A DNA stretch of 64,000 bases from Ampullaceana balthica (taxonomy: Eukaryota; Mollusca; Gastropoda; Lymnaeidae): assembly GCA_944989445.1 (NCBI GenBank), contig CALYLW010001209.1:66862-130861 (forward strand), read 5' to 3'. The notes below the pieces were generated by a model. That model made no database searches. It was given only the letters and a program-made list of their open reading frames with translations, and was not told the origin of the DNA. The position numbers and the translations under genes were made by a program. Below, one piece after another: positions 48,001 to 58,838 of this stretch (positions are counted from its first letter, which is position 1; the number at the start of each line of letters is the position of its first letter).

Positions 48001-51000
48001 TTGTGAGCTGAAATTTGGATCTTGGACATACGATGGTTTTCAGGTGGACATAACTAATCGGTTAGTACATGTGTGTCCTTCGGGAATCTAATCGCTACTC
48101 CAGTTGTCAGACTCCGAATGACGTAAGATGTGTTCCGACGATGTAATAATTTTAATGTTTCTGATCCTTAACATGAGAAAATTGATAATTGGAAATCTCC
48201 ATCCTCAAAAGTGGTAACCTTTTCTGGTTAGCCATTTGTGTTTTTAGCACTTATTGTTATGTTGGCTTGGTGTTAGAGGTAGAATTTGTGTAAGAAGAAG
48301 CCTCGATGATGTTGTTTGTGACTGGGTTTATGCAGAAGTCTGTCAACTTGGTGAATGGAAATGTTGTTCTTGGAGATTTGCTATGTCATCAACTCTTGTG
48401 TTCTTATGCTAACGGTGTTGTTGCACTAACCACACCATTAACAACTACCCTCACCCCTAATCTCACCTGTTACCTCACCACTAACTTCACCACAAAATAT
48501 AATACACCTAATAATTTTTCAATAAACATATGAAATGCAAACTTATTTTGTTCACGTCAAGAAAAAAATAGTTTTTTTATCGACCACATGTAAATATTAT
48601 TGAAGCGCATAAGCTGATCATGTGATGAAATCAAGTATTAACGTACTCGGGTAAGAGGTTTCACGTAGTATTTTATTCTTGTAAAGTGATTTTTTTAAAA
48701 CTTTGGAATTTTTAAAATGAATTCCTATGTCTCCGTTGAGTTATCTACTGACGTCCATTTACATTCAGAAATATAATGTGACCAATGTATATTTTTAAAT
48801 CCCACTCAGATATAATAATACATTACAGTTTTGACTTATGATGGTTTTTAACGCAATTTTCCATGGGACGAATTGCGTTTATATATTTGAAAGCTTGCAC
48901 AAGCAAATACTCTTGAATCATACCAGATAGAGGGTTCGGGTCTTTGCAAATATGTTAAGGAGGTCCCAAGGATATGCACGGGCCAAAAAATTCCCGAAAA
49001 GGTTTACTGGATTTCCTGTGAAAATTTTTTTTTAATCAACACAAAAAATCAGTATTTTGTCAATTTCTCGGCAACCATAAGAGCTATCGGGTTGAAACAA
49101 ACGCCAAACGATAGCTAATAATATTTAGAACAATGTTGGAGAAGGATTTTTTTTTAAAATCTCTTTTCTTCGACTCCCGTAATTATAGCAGCAATTTGAT
49201 TATAGCAATTGTTTTATTTACTTTCACAATTATTGATTTGAAATTACTTTTAATGAAATCTAGAATGCTTTCCCTTGAATAAAAAAAATTCGGAAATTCT
49301 TTGTTAAAAATCGCGTTTAAATACTCAATCGAGTTTTTATTACCTGTTTCCTAATAGACAAACAAGTTTTCTTCTATGTGTATTTTTTTTTAGAGGTAGG
49401 GCCTATCTAAAAATAAACATAAGTTAATTGGTAAAAAAAAATCCCATTCATTATAATTGTATTGTTTCTCTTTTCGATCAGATAATGCAATACAATAGAA
49501 TAGTGAATAGATAGTGAGATATCACTAACAGTAACAGTTTTAAATTTGCGGTATTTAGGATAATGTCATACTTTACTTTTACTTTTACATGTTAGTTTCT
49601 AGCCTTGTGAAATGCGCGCTAATTATTATTTTTAAGAATCGTGATTATGATTATTAACGAATCGATTGAGTATCAATAACTGATCAGTCTCTAGTAATAG
49701 TAATATCTTTCTTTACTCTGTTGCGGTGTCGAATCGGATTTTAACCATAGGACAAGATTTCCACATTTACGCTTTGGAATGCCATCCAGCTCCTTAAACA
49801 TTTAACTGATGTTTTGCCCTGATTGGGAATATGCTAAGGAAGTGTTTCCCAACCATTTTTGGGTGGCGACCCCTTTTTTATAAAAGCCATGTGACCCACG
49901 ACCCCCCATGAAATGTAAATAAGTCAATTTCAATAAAGTTGTTACAAAAATAGAGCAAATTTGCATTCTATGAATATGTTTAGTCGACAGTTGGCGACCC
50001 CCAGAAAACCCATCGCGACCCCCTTGGGGGTTGTGACCCACAGGTTGGGAACCGCTGTGCTAAGGGTTTTATTTTTCTTAAGAATTTTCCTCAAAAATAA
50101 AATGATTCGGCAAAAAGGGAATGAGGAACGTGGCTTGACAGAGTTATCTTTAACAGCTTAATTAAGCCGAACGTGATCACGTATGTCGTCATATCAAGTC
50201 ATCTGAGCGGGAAAATGGGAGAGAAACATTGATGGTTTCGTGGATAGACTAAGATTTTTCTCCCTTGCTTAAAGTGCGGATTTATGTTAGGCATAAATGA
50301 AAATTATTTTTTTTTAACAGACAAGAATTTAATCAATATATGTGGGTTTCTTAATAAAATACCAGATTTTGAGACTGTTCGAGACGTTATAATGTACTGA
50401 AGTATAATGCCAGTCACTGCAAACACTCGTTCACAGTTAGAGGTGACAGTGACAGTCAATCGTGAATGAGATAATGCAGTCATGCAGTCATTGCCAAAAA
50501 TAGCATGATAGTATCACAATATCTTCTGGTACTGTCGTATGTGTTTTGTCGACGGCGTATTACACGTATTGAAGATGAAGATATTTTTGGCTGTTGTTGG
50601 TTGTTGATATTTGGGGCGGGGAGGTTAGCTATTTAATAAAGTTGTCCATTATTTGACTATACTGAAAATATTCTTTAATGGAAACTGGAATTTAAATATA
50701 CTTAATCAGATGGAACAGCGAAAGATAGACAGCTACTGTCTGCTAACGGTCGACCGAATTTAGTATTTAGGCGTCGAAAGTTTCTATTTTGTTAACGTTC
50801 AGTCGGATTCAGTATCTGGGGAAATGTATTTTTAAAGATTTTTACATTTCAAATAAATCATCAACTGAAGGCCAAATTGTGCAAATATTTAACAATTCAG
50901 TTTAATCTATTTAAATATCAAATTTGAAAGATAAAATTCTCATGTTCTTATTTCCAAAATTGAAAACATGTCGATCAAGTCAACAAAATCAATATGCGTC

Positions 51001-54000
51001 ACCATAACAACACTCCTTAACTGTCAGAGTCATATCTGAACACCTTGCCTGTCCCTTGGTGGATAATGATGATCATTGACAATCCTTAGTTTTACACACA
51101 TATACAATACTAAACCGTCTAAAACCTAGAATCCAGGAAAACCAACACTTTATCAACATTTAAATCTCTAATAAAAATGCAGGACTAAACACAAACCATA
51201 GATAAGCGTAGGACGCAATAATCTTCTGTATAGAAGGAGCGTCTGTAAACAGATAAGATAAAACCTAGTCATGAGAGCAAGTCAAATTAGCTCCCTTTAC
51301 CTCACTTCTAAGCTTTGGTATTTTATTTTAGCATCTAGTTTTGGGATAACTTGGAGAGAGAAAGAGAGAGAGAGAGATAAAGACAGAGAAAGAGAGACAC
51401 AGAGAGAGACAGACACAGAGAGACCGATAGATAAACAGAGAGAGACAGAGGAACAGAGAGAGAGAGAGAGACACAGAGAAAGAGACAGAGAGATAGACAG
51501 ATAGAGACAGATAGATAAACAGAGAGAGACAGAGGAACAGAAAGGGAGACAGAGAGAGACACAGAGAAAGAGACAGACATAGAGAGATAGACAGAGAGAG
51601 CGACAGACAGAGAGAGAGACAGACAGAGAGAGAGACAGGCAGAGAGAGAGAGAGAGAGAGTTTAACCTTGTACCGTACACTAATAGCATCTCTTCAATTG
51701 GTGATAATAATCTCCTGGACTGAACATACCCAACAATATATAACACTTCTTGTATTTCTAAATTTTTTTTAAAAAAACGCTTTTTGGTACGTACTATTTG
51801 ACGGGAAATAATGTTTTGGTGTAACAATTATCGGGAATAATGGGATGGGAAATTAAAATTTTTAACATAATTTTAGTGCTTAATGCAAGTGTGGTGTGGC
51901 GGGAGGGGATATCTTTGGTAAGTGTGGCAATTATAGAAATTAAAAATCAACTTGAATAGAATTATAGAATTCATATTTTGCAAGTAATTTTAGAATTAAA
52001 GACGTTCACAAATTGATGCCACCATATTTTGGTTTGATAAAATCTAACCGCCATTATATTTCCCTTTGTGCTTAGAGGCAGTATCTTCAAACAACCGAAA
52101 AAGAATTTTCACGGAAAACACAAGAAAATGAATAAAGTATTTACAAAATATATAATCTTTATAAAATCGATGATTTTAACCCAGCGCCTTTATATATTTA
52201 TTTATTCAGTTATAAAAATAAATAACATTTAACTGTACAGAATTTTATAAAGAATCGCACTAAGGGGTATAATTAATACATTAACTTTCCAATTGGTCTA
52301 TCAGTACATTGTTTTTTTTCCCCCTTATATTCTTATATTAAATAAAACTTGTGTGGTTTTAGTTATATTACCAACATGATTTGTTATGGATCTGTTAAAT
52401 GCTAAATAAAATAATGTCACTTGCTAATGAATCAATGAATCATTAGTATAGAAATATTTGGGGGGAAAAAGTAATACTTTTTTTTAAAAATTGCAATGTA
52501 GTATTCCAATTTCTTCTGTTTATGATTTCTTTTTTAAAATCCTTTATATTAACTCGTGGTGTCTGCTTGCGTGCCGAAAAATTTGGATCGATTTTTAACC
52601 CACTTCCCCGTATGCTGGCGAGCTGAAATTTTGCAGCCAGACTCGTGCCGAGGATAACAATGATGTCTCAAAATTTCAGATCGATCGAATGTACTATAAT
52701 TAAATCAATTAATTTTTAGATTCTCTTTATTTTTCTCTATGTAACATGTTAATTTTTGTGCTAGAGCAGGGGTCGGGAAACTTTTTGTCTGAGAGAGCCA
52801 TAAACACCATATATTTTGAAAAGTAATTCTGTGAGAGCCATACATTATGTTTAAAACTAAAAATTCAAGTAAATGTGTGCATTTTGTGTAATTTCAACAC
52901 TAAAAATACATTAATTATGTATCTCAATTATTTTTCATAACATTGGTATGCTGTTTTTATATGCAATTAGTATGTAGATCAAAGGAGTCTGAATACAGGT
53001 TTTTTTTTAAAGTAATCGAATATTTGTCTGAGAGCCAGATGCAGCCATCAATAGAGCCACATCTGGCTCGTGGGACATGGTTTCCCGACCCCTGTGCTAG
53101 AGTGTCGCGGTGCGTATTATATTGAACAACCTTTCCTGTCGCGCGGTAAGCTGCGTATTAAATTGACGATACTTTTTTTTTAAAATAGCCCCGATCGGTG
53201 CGCAATATATTAAACGTGTTTTACGAGACATAACTAAAATTGTGTATTTTTGGATTGTCTTGCGTTGCGTATTATAATGAACATTCTTTTAGTTATCTTA
53301 TATAGAGGATTTATAGTCAAAAACTTGTTTTTTACGGGTTTTTAAAATTTAAATATAAATCTACCCTGCCCAAGCCACAAGTCTATTACAACCAGGGGCG
53401 GATTAAGACTGCACGGGGCCCCTGGCTGTAGCCCTTTCAGCCCCCCCCCCAAACCGCCCCCTTAATCCGCCAGAGATTACAACCATCTGTTTTGTCATAT
53501 GCCACAGATCTGCTACAGTTGACCTACAAAACTACGTGTTTAGTGGTGAGTGGGAGTTGATGGACGTCAGAATAAGACGTACTGAGGTGACGTACGCCTG
53601 CTGTATAGAGCCGTACCCTGACGTCAGGTTTACCATTGTCATCAGGAGGAAAACTCTCTACTACTTGTTTAACATTATCTTCCCCTGCCTGTGGCTGACA
53701 ATATTAAGGTAAAGGGTGGTCGATATGGCCAGACATCTAAATCATGTTTTGACCATGTTTGTGGCCAATGTGCACTGCTATCATTTCTAGATTTGCATGA
53801 ACTATCTGAAGCTGAAGATATTATGTTGCCCTTTTGCAGGAAATAAGGATTAATTTAGTAGCATTGGTAATATTATTAAGAATTTATTGCTAATCCGTTA
53901 CCACATTTTTGCATTTTAGACTGCAACTGAAGAAATCAAGAAAATTCTATCCATGTTGCATGCAGTGATAAAAATCGCAGGGAATTAGAAAATATTGATT

Positions 54001-56903
54001 TTTTAAAAAGAAAACAGTGAGGATAAAAATGTATGCATTGAAAGTTAACTTTTACGATGAAATGTCGGCCCAATTTGAGAACAATCTTAACAACAATCAT
54101 CTGAAAAACCCGAGATTGGTGACATTGGACGGGGTGAAGATAGGATAAGACGGTCCGTCCCAGGAAGCAATTTTTCATTATCTTACATATATGTAAGGGT
54201 ATCATATCCGGCAGACTGCAGTCTTCTTTAATATTTTAAGGTACACATTTTAGCCGACTTCAACTCAACTATTTAACTTACCGAAATATATAATAAAAAC
54301 ACCCTCAATTATGACTGATGCCGTAACGTAACGTAACGCTAAGGGACTTCACTCTGCTTTTTTTTAAAATTGAAAATATAGACTTAAAAATCATAATCAT
54401 TTTGCTTTCCAGATTAACATTAACCAAACAACGCACGAACCTTTGACGTCAGCATTTGTGTTGTAAACAGTGTTGACTGACTCAAAGAGTTATTTTTTGG
54501 TGCAGTAATTTGTTGCGCTGCTTTCTAAAATTAGTAGCGTCACGGACAGGACAGACGAGACGTGCAGTTTAAAAAATCGTGTGGTGATTAGCACTGTAAA
54601 AAAAATAGTATATAAATACTTTGTGTACATTTCAGGAATATTTCGTATTTATCATACAAGGATAAGTTACTTGGACTTTTGACCAAAAAAAAAGTGGACG
54701 CCGTAGGCGCCCTACAAACCTTATTATAAAATACTTTGTGTACATTTCAGGAAGTTTAATAATACGTATTTATCATACAATGACAAGTTAGTTGGGCTTT
54801 TGAAAAAGGTAGGCGCCATAGGCACCCTAAAAAAGTGGGCGCCGCAGGCGCCACGGCGCCGCTGCACAACCTAGTTAAATAATAACTACTGTATCACCCG
54901 TCAAAAATGACGGAAGTTTTCAAAATAAATACTCATCAGATTAAAAAATAACGTAATACAGACATTTCATTTATGTTATTTATTTTTATTTGATTCATTT
55001 ATTATCATATTGAACAATTTTATGCGGAAAGTTCGAAAAGTGTTATTTTTGGTGCAGCAATTTGGTGTGCTGCTTTCTAAAATTAGTAGCACTTTAAAAC
55101 AAAATCGATCGCAGCGCCACCTAACAGCATTACATCCATACAGACAACGGGAATTATGCATATTGATTGTTGTTTAAAGAAAAGATGGCGCTCTTTGTTA
55201 AGATATAAATATGGTTATTTTTATTATCATTTTTATTATTATTCTTTTTAATATTTTTATTATTATTACTATTATTTTTAGCATTTTTATTATTTTTATT
55301 GCGAAAAATCCATGAAAATACAATTAAAAACTTTAAACTCAATCATGTGTTTGTTGTAACTGTACAAGATTATTTATATAAAATTTTTACTGAATTCAAT
55401 ATATAGAAGCATGAATAAATCATTTATTTTTGTATGTATTGCTCACAGTTTACTGGGATTCTGGCTGCCTCCGGACTCGGGTGAGAAGATAACTCTTGGA
55501 ATAACAGTGTTACTGGCCTTTTCTGTTTTCATGTTGCTAATAGCTGAAAGTATGCCCGCTACCTCAGAGTTCGTACCATTGATTGGTAAGTGGAAAGTTC
55601 CGTTTTTACCATGGAACAACGTGTCTTGGTCTTGGCCACAGATTAATTTTCAACGGCATTAAATAAGTGAAATATATCGTAAACAACGTTAATCAAATCA
55701 ATTCGTTTAATAGAGATCTTCTTATCTTATCTATACAGACGCTCCTTCTATGCAGAAGATAGTTGCGTCCACAGACCATGACAGATGATCTGTTGGCAAG
55801 TGATGCAGCAATCACAGGCCACGGCTTTGTGGGTTCCACGCATTACCCAGCCGCCTAACTACATGTAGTGTTAGGTACCCATTCGGAGCGGGGTGACTCA
55901 GGGACGCCCTAGGCCCCGGGAACAAACCCTTGCCTTCACACGGATTCGAACCCGTGACCATCGGTACGACAGTCCAGTGCGCTGCCACTCGACCACCGCG
56001 TTCCACCGAGATATTTGTTCTGTATCATGCTCCTTAAATGTTTTTCTTAGATTGTGTTTATTTTAATTGTGCTATGAGTAATTTAAAAACAATAACCCCC
56101 TTAAGTTTTACGTTTACATTCCAGGCATCTACTTGACGGTGACCATGGGCATGACGTCACTGTCCATCATCCTGACCGTCTTCGTGTTACAACTCCACCA
56201 CGTCGGACCACACAAAAGGCGCGTCCCACGCTGGCTCAGGTCTCTGGTCTTCGGTCTGTTTGCGCGGCTGGTGTGCATGCGCCAGGACTCGCAGACCTTC
56301 AAAGACGTCACCAAGTCAACTGACCAAACCGCCCATACCGTTCAAATCAACGAACCCGTTGACAGCGGAGGGCTAAGTTCGAGTGGCGCCACCGAGTCCC
56401 TGGGAGCTGAGAGAATAGGCTACCGAGGAGGTGGCTGTGGCGGCGCTACTAGAAGCTGTAACGGCGAAGCCAGTCTGCAGCGGATCAACGGCAACGGGGA
56501 CCGAGTCGCCCCGACGGGTCACGAACTCTCCCTACAGACTGTAGGCTACCAGGCTGGTCAGTGCTCGGACTACGGCTTCTCTCAAGGAACTCACTACGAG
56601 ATGCCGTCCACCTTATCAACGAGCTTCCGGTCCAGTTTAAGGTCCAGCTTTAGAAGAGACCAGAGGTTCCGCGGGTCGTTCAGGGCTGGCTTCCCTGTGC
56701 CCATTGACTATGCAATGGATCGGGGGCAGGCAATGTACGCGTACGACCCTGAGTTCGACAAATACCAGGAACTGGTGGCAGAGTGGCAGTTTGTGGCACA
56801 CGTCATGGACAGATTGTTATTTTGGCTGTTTCTTGTTGTTGCCGTTGTTTCATCCCTGGCTATTTTAGTCATAAAGCCGATGTTGAAACCTCCAGCTCTA
56901 TAA
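45054..56903 (+). CDS. Nicotinic acetylcholine receptor alpha-type subunit (six exons, 5' partial)
   Basis: Joined exons 45054-45098, 47213-47322, 47863-48060, 53508-53708, 55449-55585 and 56125-56903 give one frame of 489 residues plus stop, with GT-AG at every junction. It is a subunit of a pentameric acetylcholine-gated cation channel of the cell membrane. Counting from the first visible codon: Cys-loop C85-C99 with 13 residues between; loop-B tryptophan W106; loop C with Y147, C149-C150 and Y154, the vicinal pair that defines alpha subunits; M1 about 168-189; M2 about 198-218 with E197 at -1' and leucine at 9', a cation-type filter; M3 about 232-255; a cytoplasmic loop of about 200 residues; M4 460-479. 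Exons of 45 and 110 bp match the sizes conserved across animal nAChR genes. Signal peptide and first about 50 residues are missing. Confidence 0.92.
46347..46772 (+). repeat. 25-bp tandem repeat in nAChR intron
   Basis: About 17 units of 25 bp (core ctgggcacgtctgggacctt). Because 25 is not a multiple of three, each frame reads [22 protein letters not shown] repeats in turn; these are not genes. Confidence 0.95.
46890..46967 (+). repeat. 13-bp tandem repeat
   Basis: About six units of agcaataggtccc. Confidence 0.9.
47213..47322 (+). CDS. nAChR exon, 110 bp
   Basis: Acceptor aatcag, donor gtagat. Encodes [14 protein letters not shown] to PDIVLYN and two bases of a serine codon; 110 bp is again the conserved size. 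Confidence 0.93.
47531..47600. repeat. 25-bp perfect inverted repeat, 20-bp loop
   Basis: 47531-47555 (taacaacaattgcttggtag onwards) is the exact reverse complement of 47576-47600, and partial pairing continues outward through aagatttt. It lies in the intron between the 110-bp exon and the Cys-loop exon; the transcript would form a stable hairpin. Confidence 0.9.
47863..48060 (+). CDS. nAChR exon: Cys-loop
   Basis: Acceptor ttttcag, donor gttagt. Encodes the Cys-loop [15 protein letters not shown] and the loop-B segment GSWTYDG. Confidence 0.93.
49840..50057 (+). mobile_element. hAT MITE with perfect 8-bp TSD
   Basis: 218 bp flanked by tgctaagg (49832-49839 and 50058-50065). The right end is GGTTGGGAACCGCTG, the left a mutated AAGTGTTTCCCAACC. 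The gcgacccc blocks inside are typical of this kind of hAT MITE. Confidence 0.93.
51095..51265 (+). mobile_element. LINE 3' end, 5'-truncated
   Basis: Matches the reverse complement of 62195-62330: caacactttatcaacattta, then aataaaaatgcaggactaaa, then the aatcttctgtatagaaggag tail and agataaga. Only the end of the ORF and the 3' UTR are left. Confidence 0.75.
51343..51660. repeat. Purine-rich (GAGA/GACA)n microsatellite
   Basis: About 315 bp of gaga, gaca and gata words in the + strand. Long frames on both strands read Arg/Glu or Ser/Leu runs and are artefacts. Confidence 0.95.
52537..53312 (+). repeat. TIR-like interspersed repeat A, diverged copy
   Basis: Starts aaatcctttatattaactc and ends tatagaggatttatagtc. 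Its interior has aatttcagatcgatcgaatg as in 7373-8389. The hAT MITE at 52767-53094 is inserted in it, so repeat A is the older of the two. Confidence 0.55.
52767..53094 (+). mobile_element. hAT MITE with perfect 8-bp TSD (gtctgagagag family), copy 2
   Basis: Flanked by tgctagag (52759-52766 and 53095-53102). Begins CAGGGGTCGGGAAACTTTTT and ends TTTCCCGACCCCTG. Same family as 41819-42099. Confidence 0.93.
53393..53475 (+). mobile_element. 83-bp hAT MITE next to an nAChR splice acceptor
   Basis: Begins CAGGGGCGGATTAAG and ends CTTAATCCGCCAGAG; flanked by attacaac (53385-53392 and 53476-53483). Only 24 bp separate the right TSD from the first base of the loop-C exon. Confidence 0.9.
53508..53708 (+). 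CDS. nAChR exon: loop C and M1
   Basis: Acceptor gccacag, donor gtaaag. Encodes [11 protein letters not shown] with the vicinal cysteines, [10 protein letters not shown] and the first membrane segment. A MITE ends 24 bp before its acceptor. Confidence 0.93.
53709..55448. other. nAChR intron with Helitron-like remnants
   Basis: The left 700 bp hold nothing I recognise. 54440-55110 contains Helitron-like pieces, and 55205-55290 is an (att)-rich low-complexity run. Confidence 0.7.
54440..55110. mobile_element. Helitron-like remnants, two orientations
   Basis: On +, tttaaaaaatcgtgtggtga, acatttcagga and two ggcgcc palindromes lead to a CTAG|T end at 54871-54874, as in the element at 41244. From 54895 a reverse-strand piece starts with cacccgtcaaaaatgacgga, the inverse of the hairpin at 43449-43467, and continues to gctttctaaaattagtagc. 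Confidence 0.6.
55449..55585 (+). CDS. nAChR exon: M2 pore helix
   Basis: Acceptor gctcacag, donor gtaagt. Encodes [19 protein letters not shown] and the remainder of M2 to FVPLI. Confidence 0.93.
55586..56124. other. Last nAChR intron, holding a SINE
   Basis: Mostly filled by the tRNA-derived SINE at 55717-56006. Both splice sites are canonical. Confidence 0.85.
55717..56006 (-). mobile_element. tRNA-derived SINE
   Basis: On the minus strand, the head has a pol III A box TGGTCGAGTGG (55985-55995) and B box GGTTCGAATCC (55942-55952) in a tRNA-like context. A body of about 150 bp follows, then a tail with atcttctgcatagaaggagc and agataagataag. The tail matches the 3' ends of the LINE copies at 51095 and 62193, so the SINE probably uses that LINE's machinery. 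The head is not a functional tRNA. Confidence 0.88.
56125..56903 (+). CDS. nAChR terminal exon: M3, cytoplasmic loop, M4
   Basis: Acceptor attccag at 56118-56124; stop TAA at 56901-56903. Encodes M3 ([20 protein letters not shown]), [15 protein letters not shown], a long loop rich in Gly, Ser and Arg, and M4. It is markedly more GC-rich than the surrounding DNA, as expected of coding sequence. Confidence 0.93.
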
Positions 56904-57144
56904 AATTGTTTAACTCGATAATTCAGACACCTGCCATTCTCTAACTTCATCCCTCAGTTGTAGTCTTTCATTCATAGCCCTCCCCTTTCCCCCCAAAAAG
57001 GGTACCAATTTATTGGTTTCACATAAAACTTCCACGGCTGTAGCATACGTCACATAGAACAGGTTACTGGGCTAATAACTTAATAATTAAACTCTGCGAT
57101 AGTTCAAGAACATGTATAAACATTCTTTACATTATTATCATTGT

Positions 57145-57150
57145 AATAAA
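57145..57150 (+). promoter_or_regulatory. Candidate poly(A) signal of the nAChR gene
   Basis: AATAAA 242 bp after the stop codon, in an AT-rich stretch and upstream of the MITE at 57404. Confidence 0.5.
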
Positions 57151-57403
57151 TTATTAAAATGTTTTAAAATCTTCTGAGCACTAGTTTGTTGTTGCGTTAC
57201 TTTGTCCTGGGTGGATGTTATCGGCAAAGAATTTTGTATTTCATAAATTCCAATTTTTAATTAATTTCTTGTCGGTTTAAAGGTTACACATTAGCTGCGC
57301 CCATTACGTGGTGTTAAATTCCCTGTTATTTTGAAAATGATATGTGCATTTTGTAGGCCTAACAATTGCATTAATGAACTATTCCTCCCTCTTCCGGAAC
57401 ATA

Positions 57404-57671
57404 GGGGCCGTCCATAAAGTACGTCACGCTCCAGAGGGGGGGGTGTAAGAAAGTGTGACAGGGGTAGGGGGGGGGGTTCCGGCCATGTGTGACGTCACGC
57501 AGTTTTATATTAAATTTTAATTATTTTGTTAATGAAAAACCAAATTTTTGTTCGAAAGTGTGACGTACTATAGGGGGGGGGGATCTGAGATGTGTGACAG
57601 TTTGTGACAGGGGGGAGGGGGGGGAGTTAAAAATTGTCAAAAATAGCGTGACGTACTTTATGGACGGCCCC
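57404..57671. mobile_element. MITE with 26-bp TIRs (GGGGCCGTCC family)
   Basis: Ends are perfect inverted repeats of about 26 bp beginning GGGGCCGTCCATAAAGTACG. Flanked by ata on both sides (57401-57403, 57672-57674). G-runs just inside the ends. It lies between the two convergent host genes. The 3-bp duplication suggests a PIF/Harbinger-like element, but I am not sure of the superfamily. Confidence 0.88.
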
Positions 57672-57920
57672 ATATGTATAAAATTTAATATTTAATTTTT
57701 TTCATGACGCCATCCCGAGATGCCTCTAGCAGTTTTTTTTATATATACGCATATGTATATATGTATGTATATTTAACAAGAAGCAGTAAACAAAACACAA
57801 TGACTAAATGACAAACAACTGTAGATATGGCTGAAAAACATTTAGATCTACACGACAAATAAAATTCATGTTGAAATATTTTATATTATGAATTCGGCTA
57901 AAGTCACACAATGTGTAAAA

Positions 57921-58838
57921 CTAATCTAAAAAGGCATGGTATGTTGTGTTAAAGGTTGACAATATTCTTGAGCCTAACATTCTCTCTTCAACAACAACAT
58001 TGTCTGCAATACGACGCATAACAAGAGGATAAATACCTCGCAGTAAAGAACAGGATATATACACGCGCTCTGGACTGGGCACCAAACTGCGCATGCGTCG
58101 ATGAAAAATTTGCGAGTAACAGTCAGACATAATTCGGCCAGGGTAAAGTTCATGCAGCACTTGAGCTGGCTTGTGGGGTATAGATATTGGCCAGCCTTCA
58201 AAGACGCCTACTGAAGGCGGTAGGGCCCATTCTCTTTTCATTGTAATCATCTTCATCCATATCGTCAGGGGCCACACGTGACTTGCATCTTCTCGATATA
58301 AAAAAATGTCAACGTAGGGGAATTTGATGAATTTTTCATTTTTCCAAAGCTGAGCGTCTTTATGAAATAATTTCCACATATGATCGCTTCCAAAGTCAAT
58401 CTGCAAGTCTGGTAGACAAGACAACACCATTCTCGCCAACGGCCATTGAGTGCTGTCCACGAGAATGTCCACATCTTCGTCCCACGGCATTCTCCCATGA
58501 TGACGCCAATACCCTATAAGGGAGCCGCCTCTGACGAGATAAGTAATGTTGAAAGCAGCGAAAGCTTGAGTCGCTGAGATCATGGCAAACATAAGAAACC
58601 TTTGTTCACGGGCACTCATGGGCGGTTGGAATTTTCTGAGACGTTGAAATTCTTCCTCCGGAAGGACTGACTTTAGCCTTGTCATGTGACTATTCCATGT
58701 GTGCAACTCATATACGGCCATATTATCAAGTCGTGGCATCTGAGTGAGGGCCAGGCGGGTATGAACCTCGGTACAGTCACCGGAGTAAGGAGTCGTGTCC
58801 ACGTAAAAGAAGAAATCTTCAAGATACATCCGCGCCAC
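57921..58838 (-). CDS. LicD-family gene exon 2 (catalytic)
   Basis: 918 bp from the acceptor at 58839-58840 to TAG at 57921-57923. The first codon GTG reads valine after splicing. If unspliced, translation would need the ATG three codons in, with no membrane anchor. Confidence 0.88.
   Translation of the reverse strand: MARMYLEDFFFYVDTTPYSGDCTEVHTRLALTQMPRLDNMAVYELHTWNSHMTRLKSVLPEEEFQRLRKFQPPMSAREQRFLMFAMISATQAFAAFNITYLVRGGSLIGYWRHHGRMPWDEDVDILVDSTQWPLARMVLSCLPDLQIDFGSDHMWKLFHKDAQLWKNEKFIKFPYVDIFLYREDASHVWPLTIWMKMITMKREWALPPSVGVFEGWPISIPHKPAQVLHELYPGRIMSDCYSQIFHRRMRSLVPSPERVYISCSLLRGIYPLVMRRIADNVVVEERMLGSRILSTFNTTYHAFLD

Larger units (their letters stand above)
48061..53507. other. Large nAChR intron (5.4 kb) rich in small transposons
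   Basis: Contains hAT MITEs at 49840-50057, 52767-53094 and 53393-53475, a LINE 3' end at 51095-51265, a purine microsatellite at 51343-51660 and repeat A at 52537-53312. No gene recognised elsewhere in it. Confidence 0.8.

Noticed and set aside
51271..51827. Arg/Glu-rich and Ser/Leu-rich ORFs
   Set aside because: They translate a purine microsatellite.
55812..56006. Small minus-strand ORF, and a functional tRNA gene
   Set aside because: The A and B boxes belong to a tRNA-derived SINE with a LINE-type tail; there is no intact cloverleaf end.
56129..56314. Minus-strand ORFs over the last nAChR exon
   Set aside because: Antisense shadows of a GC-rich coding exon.
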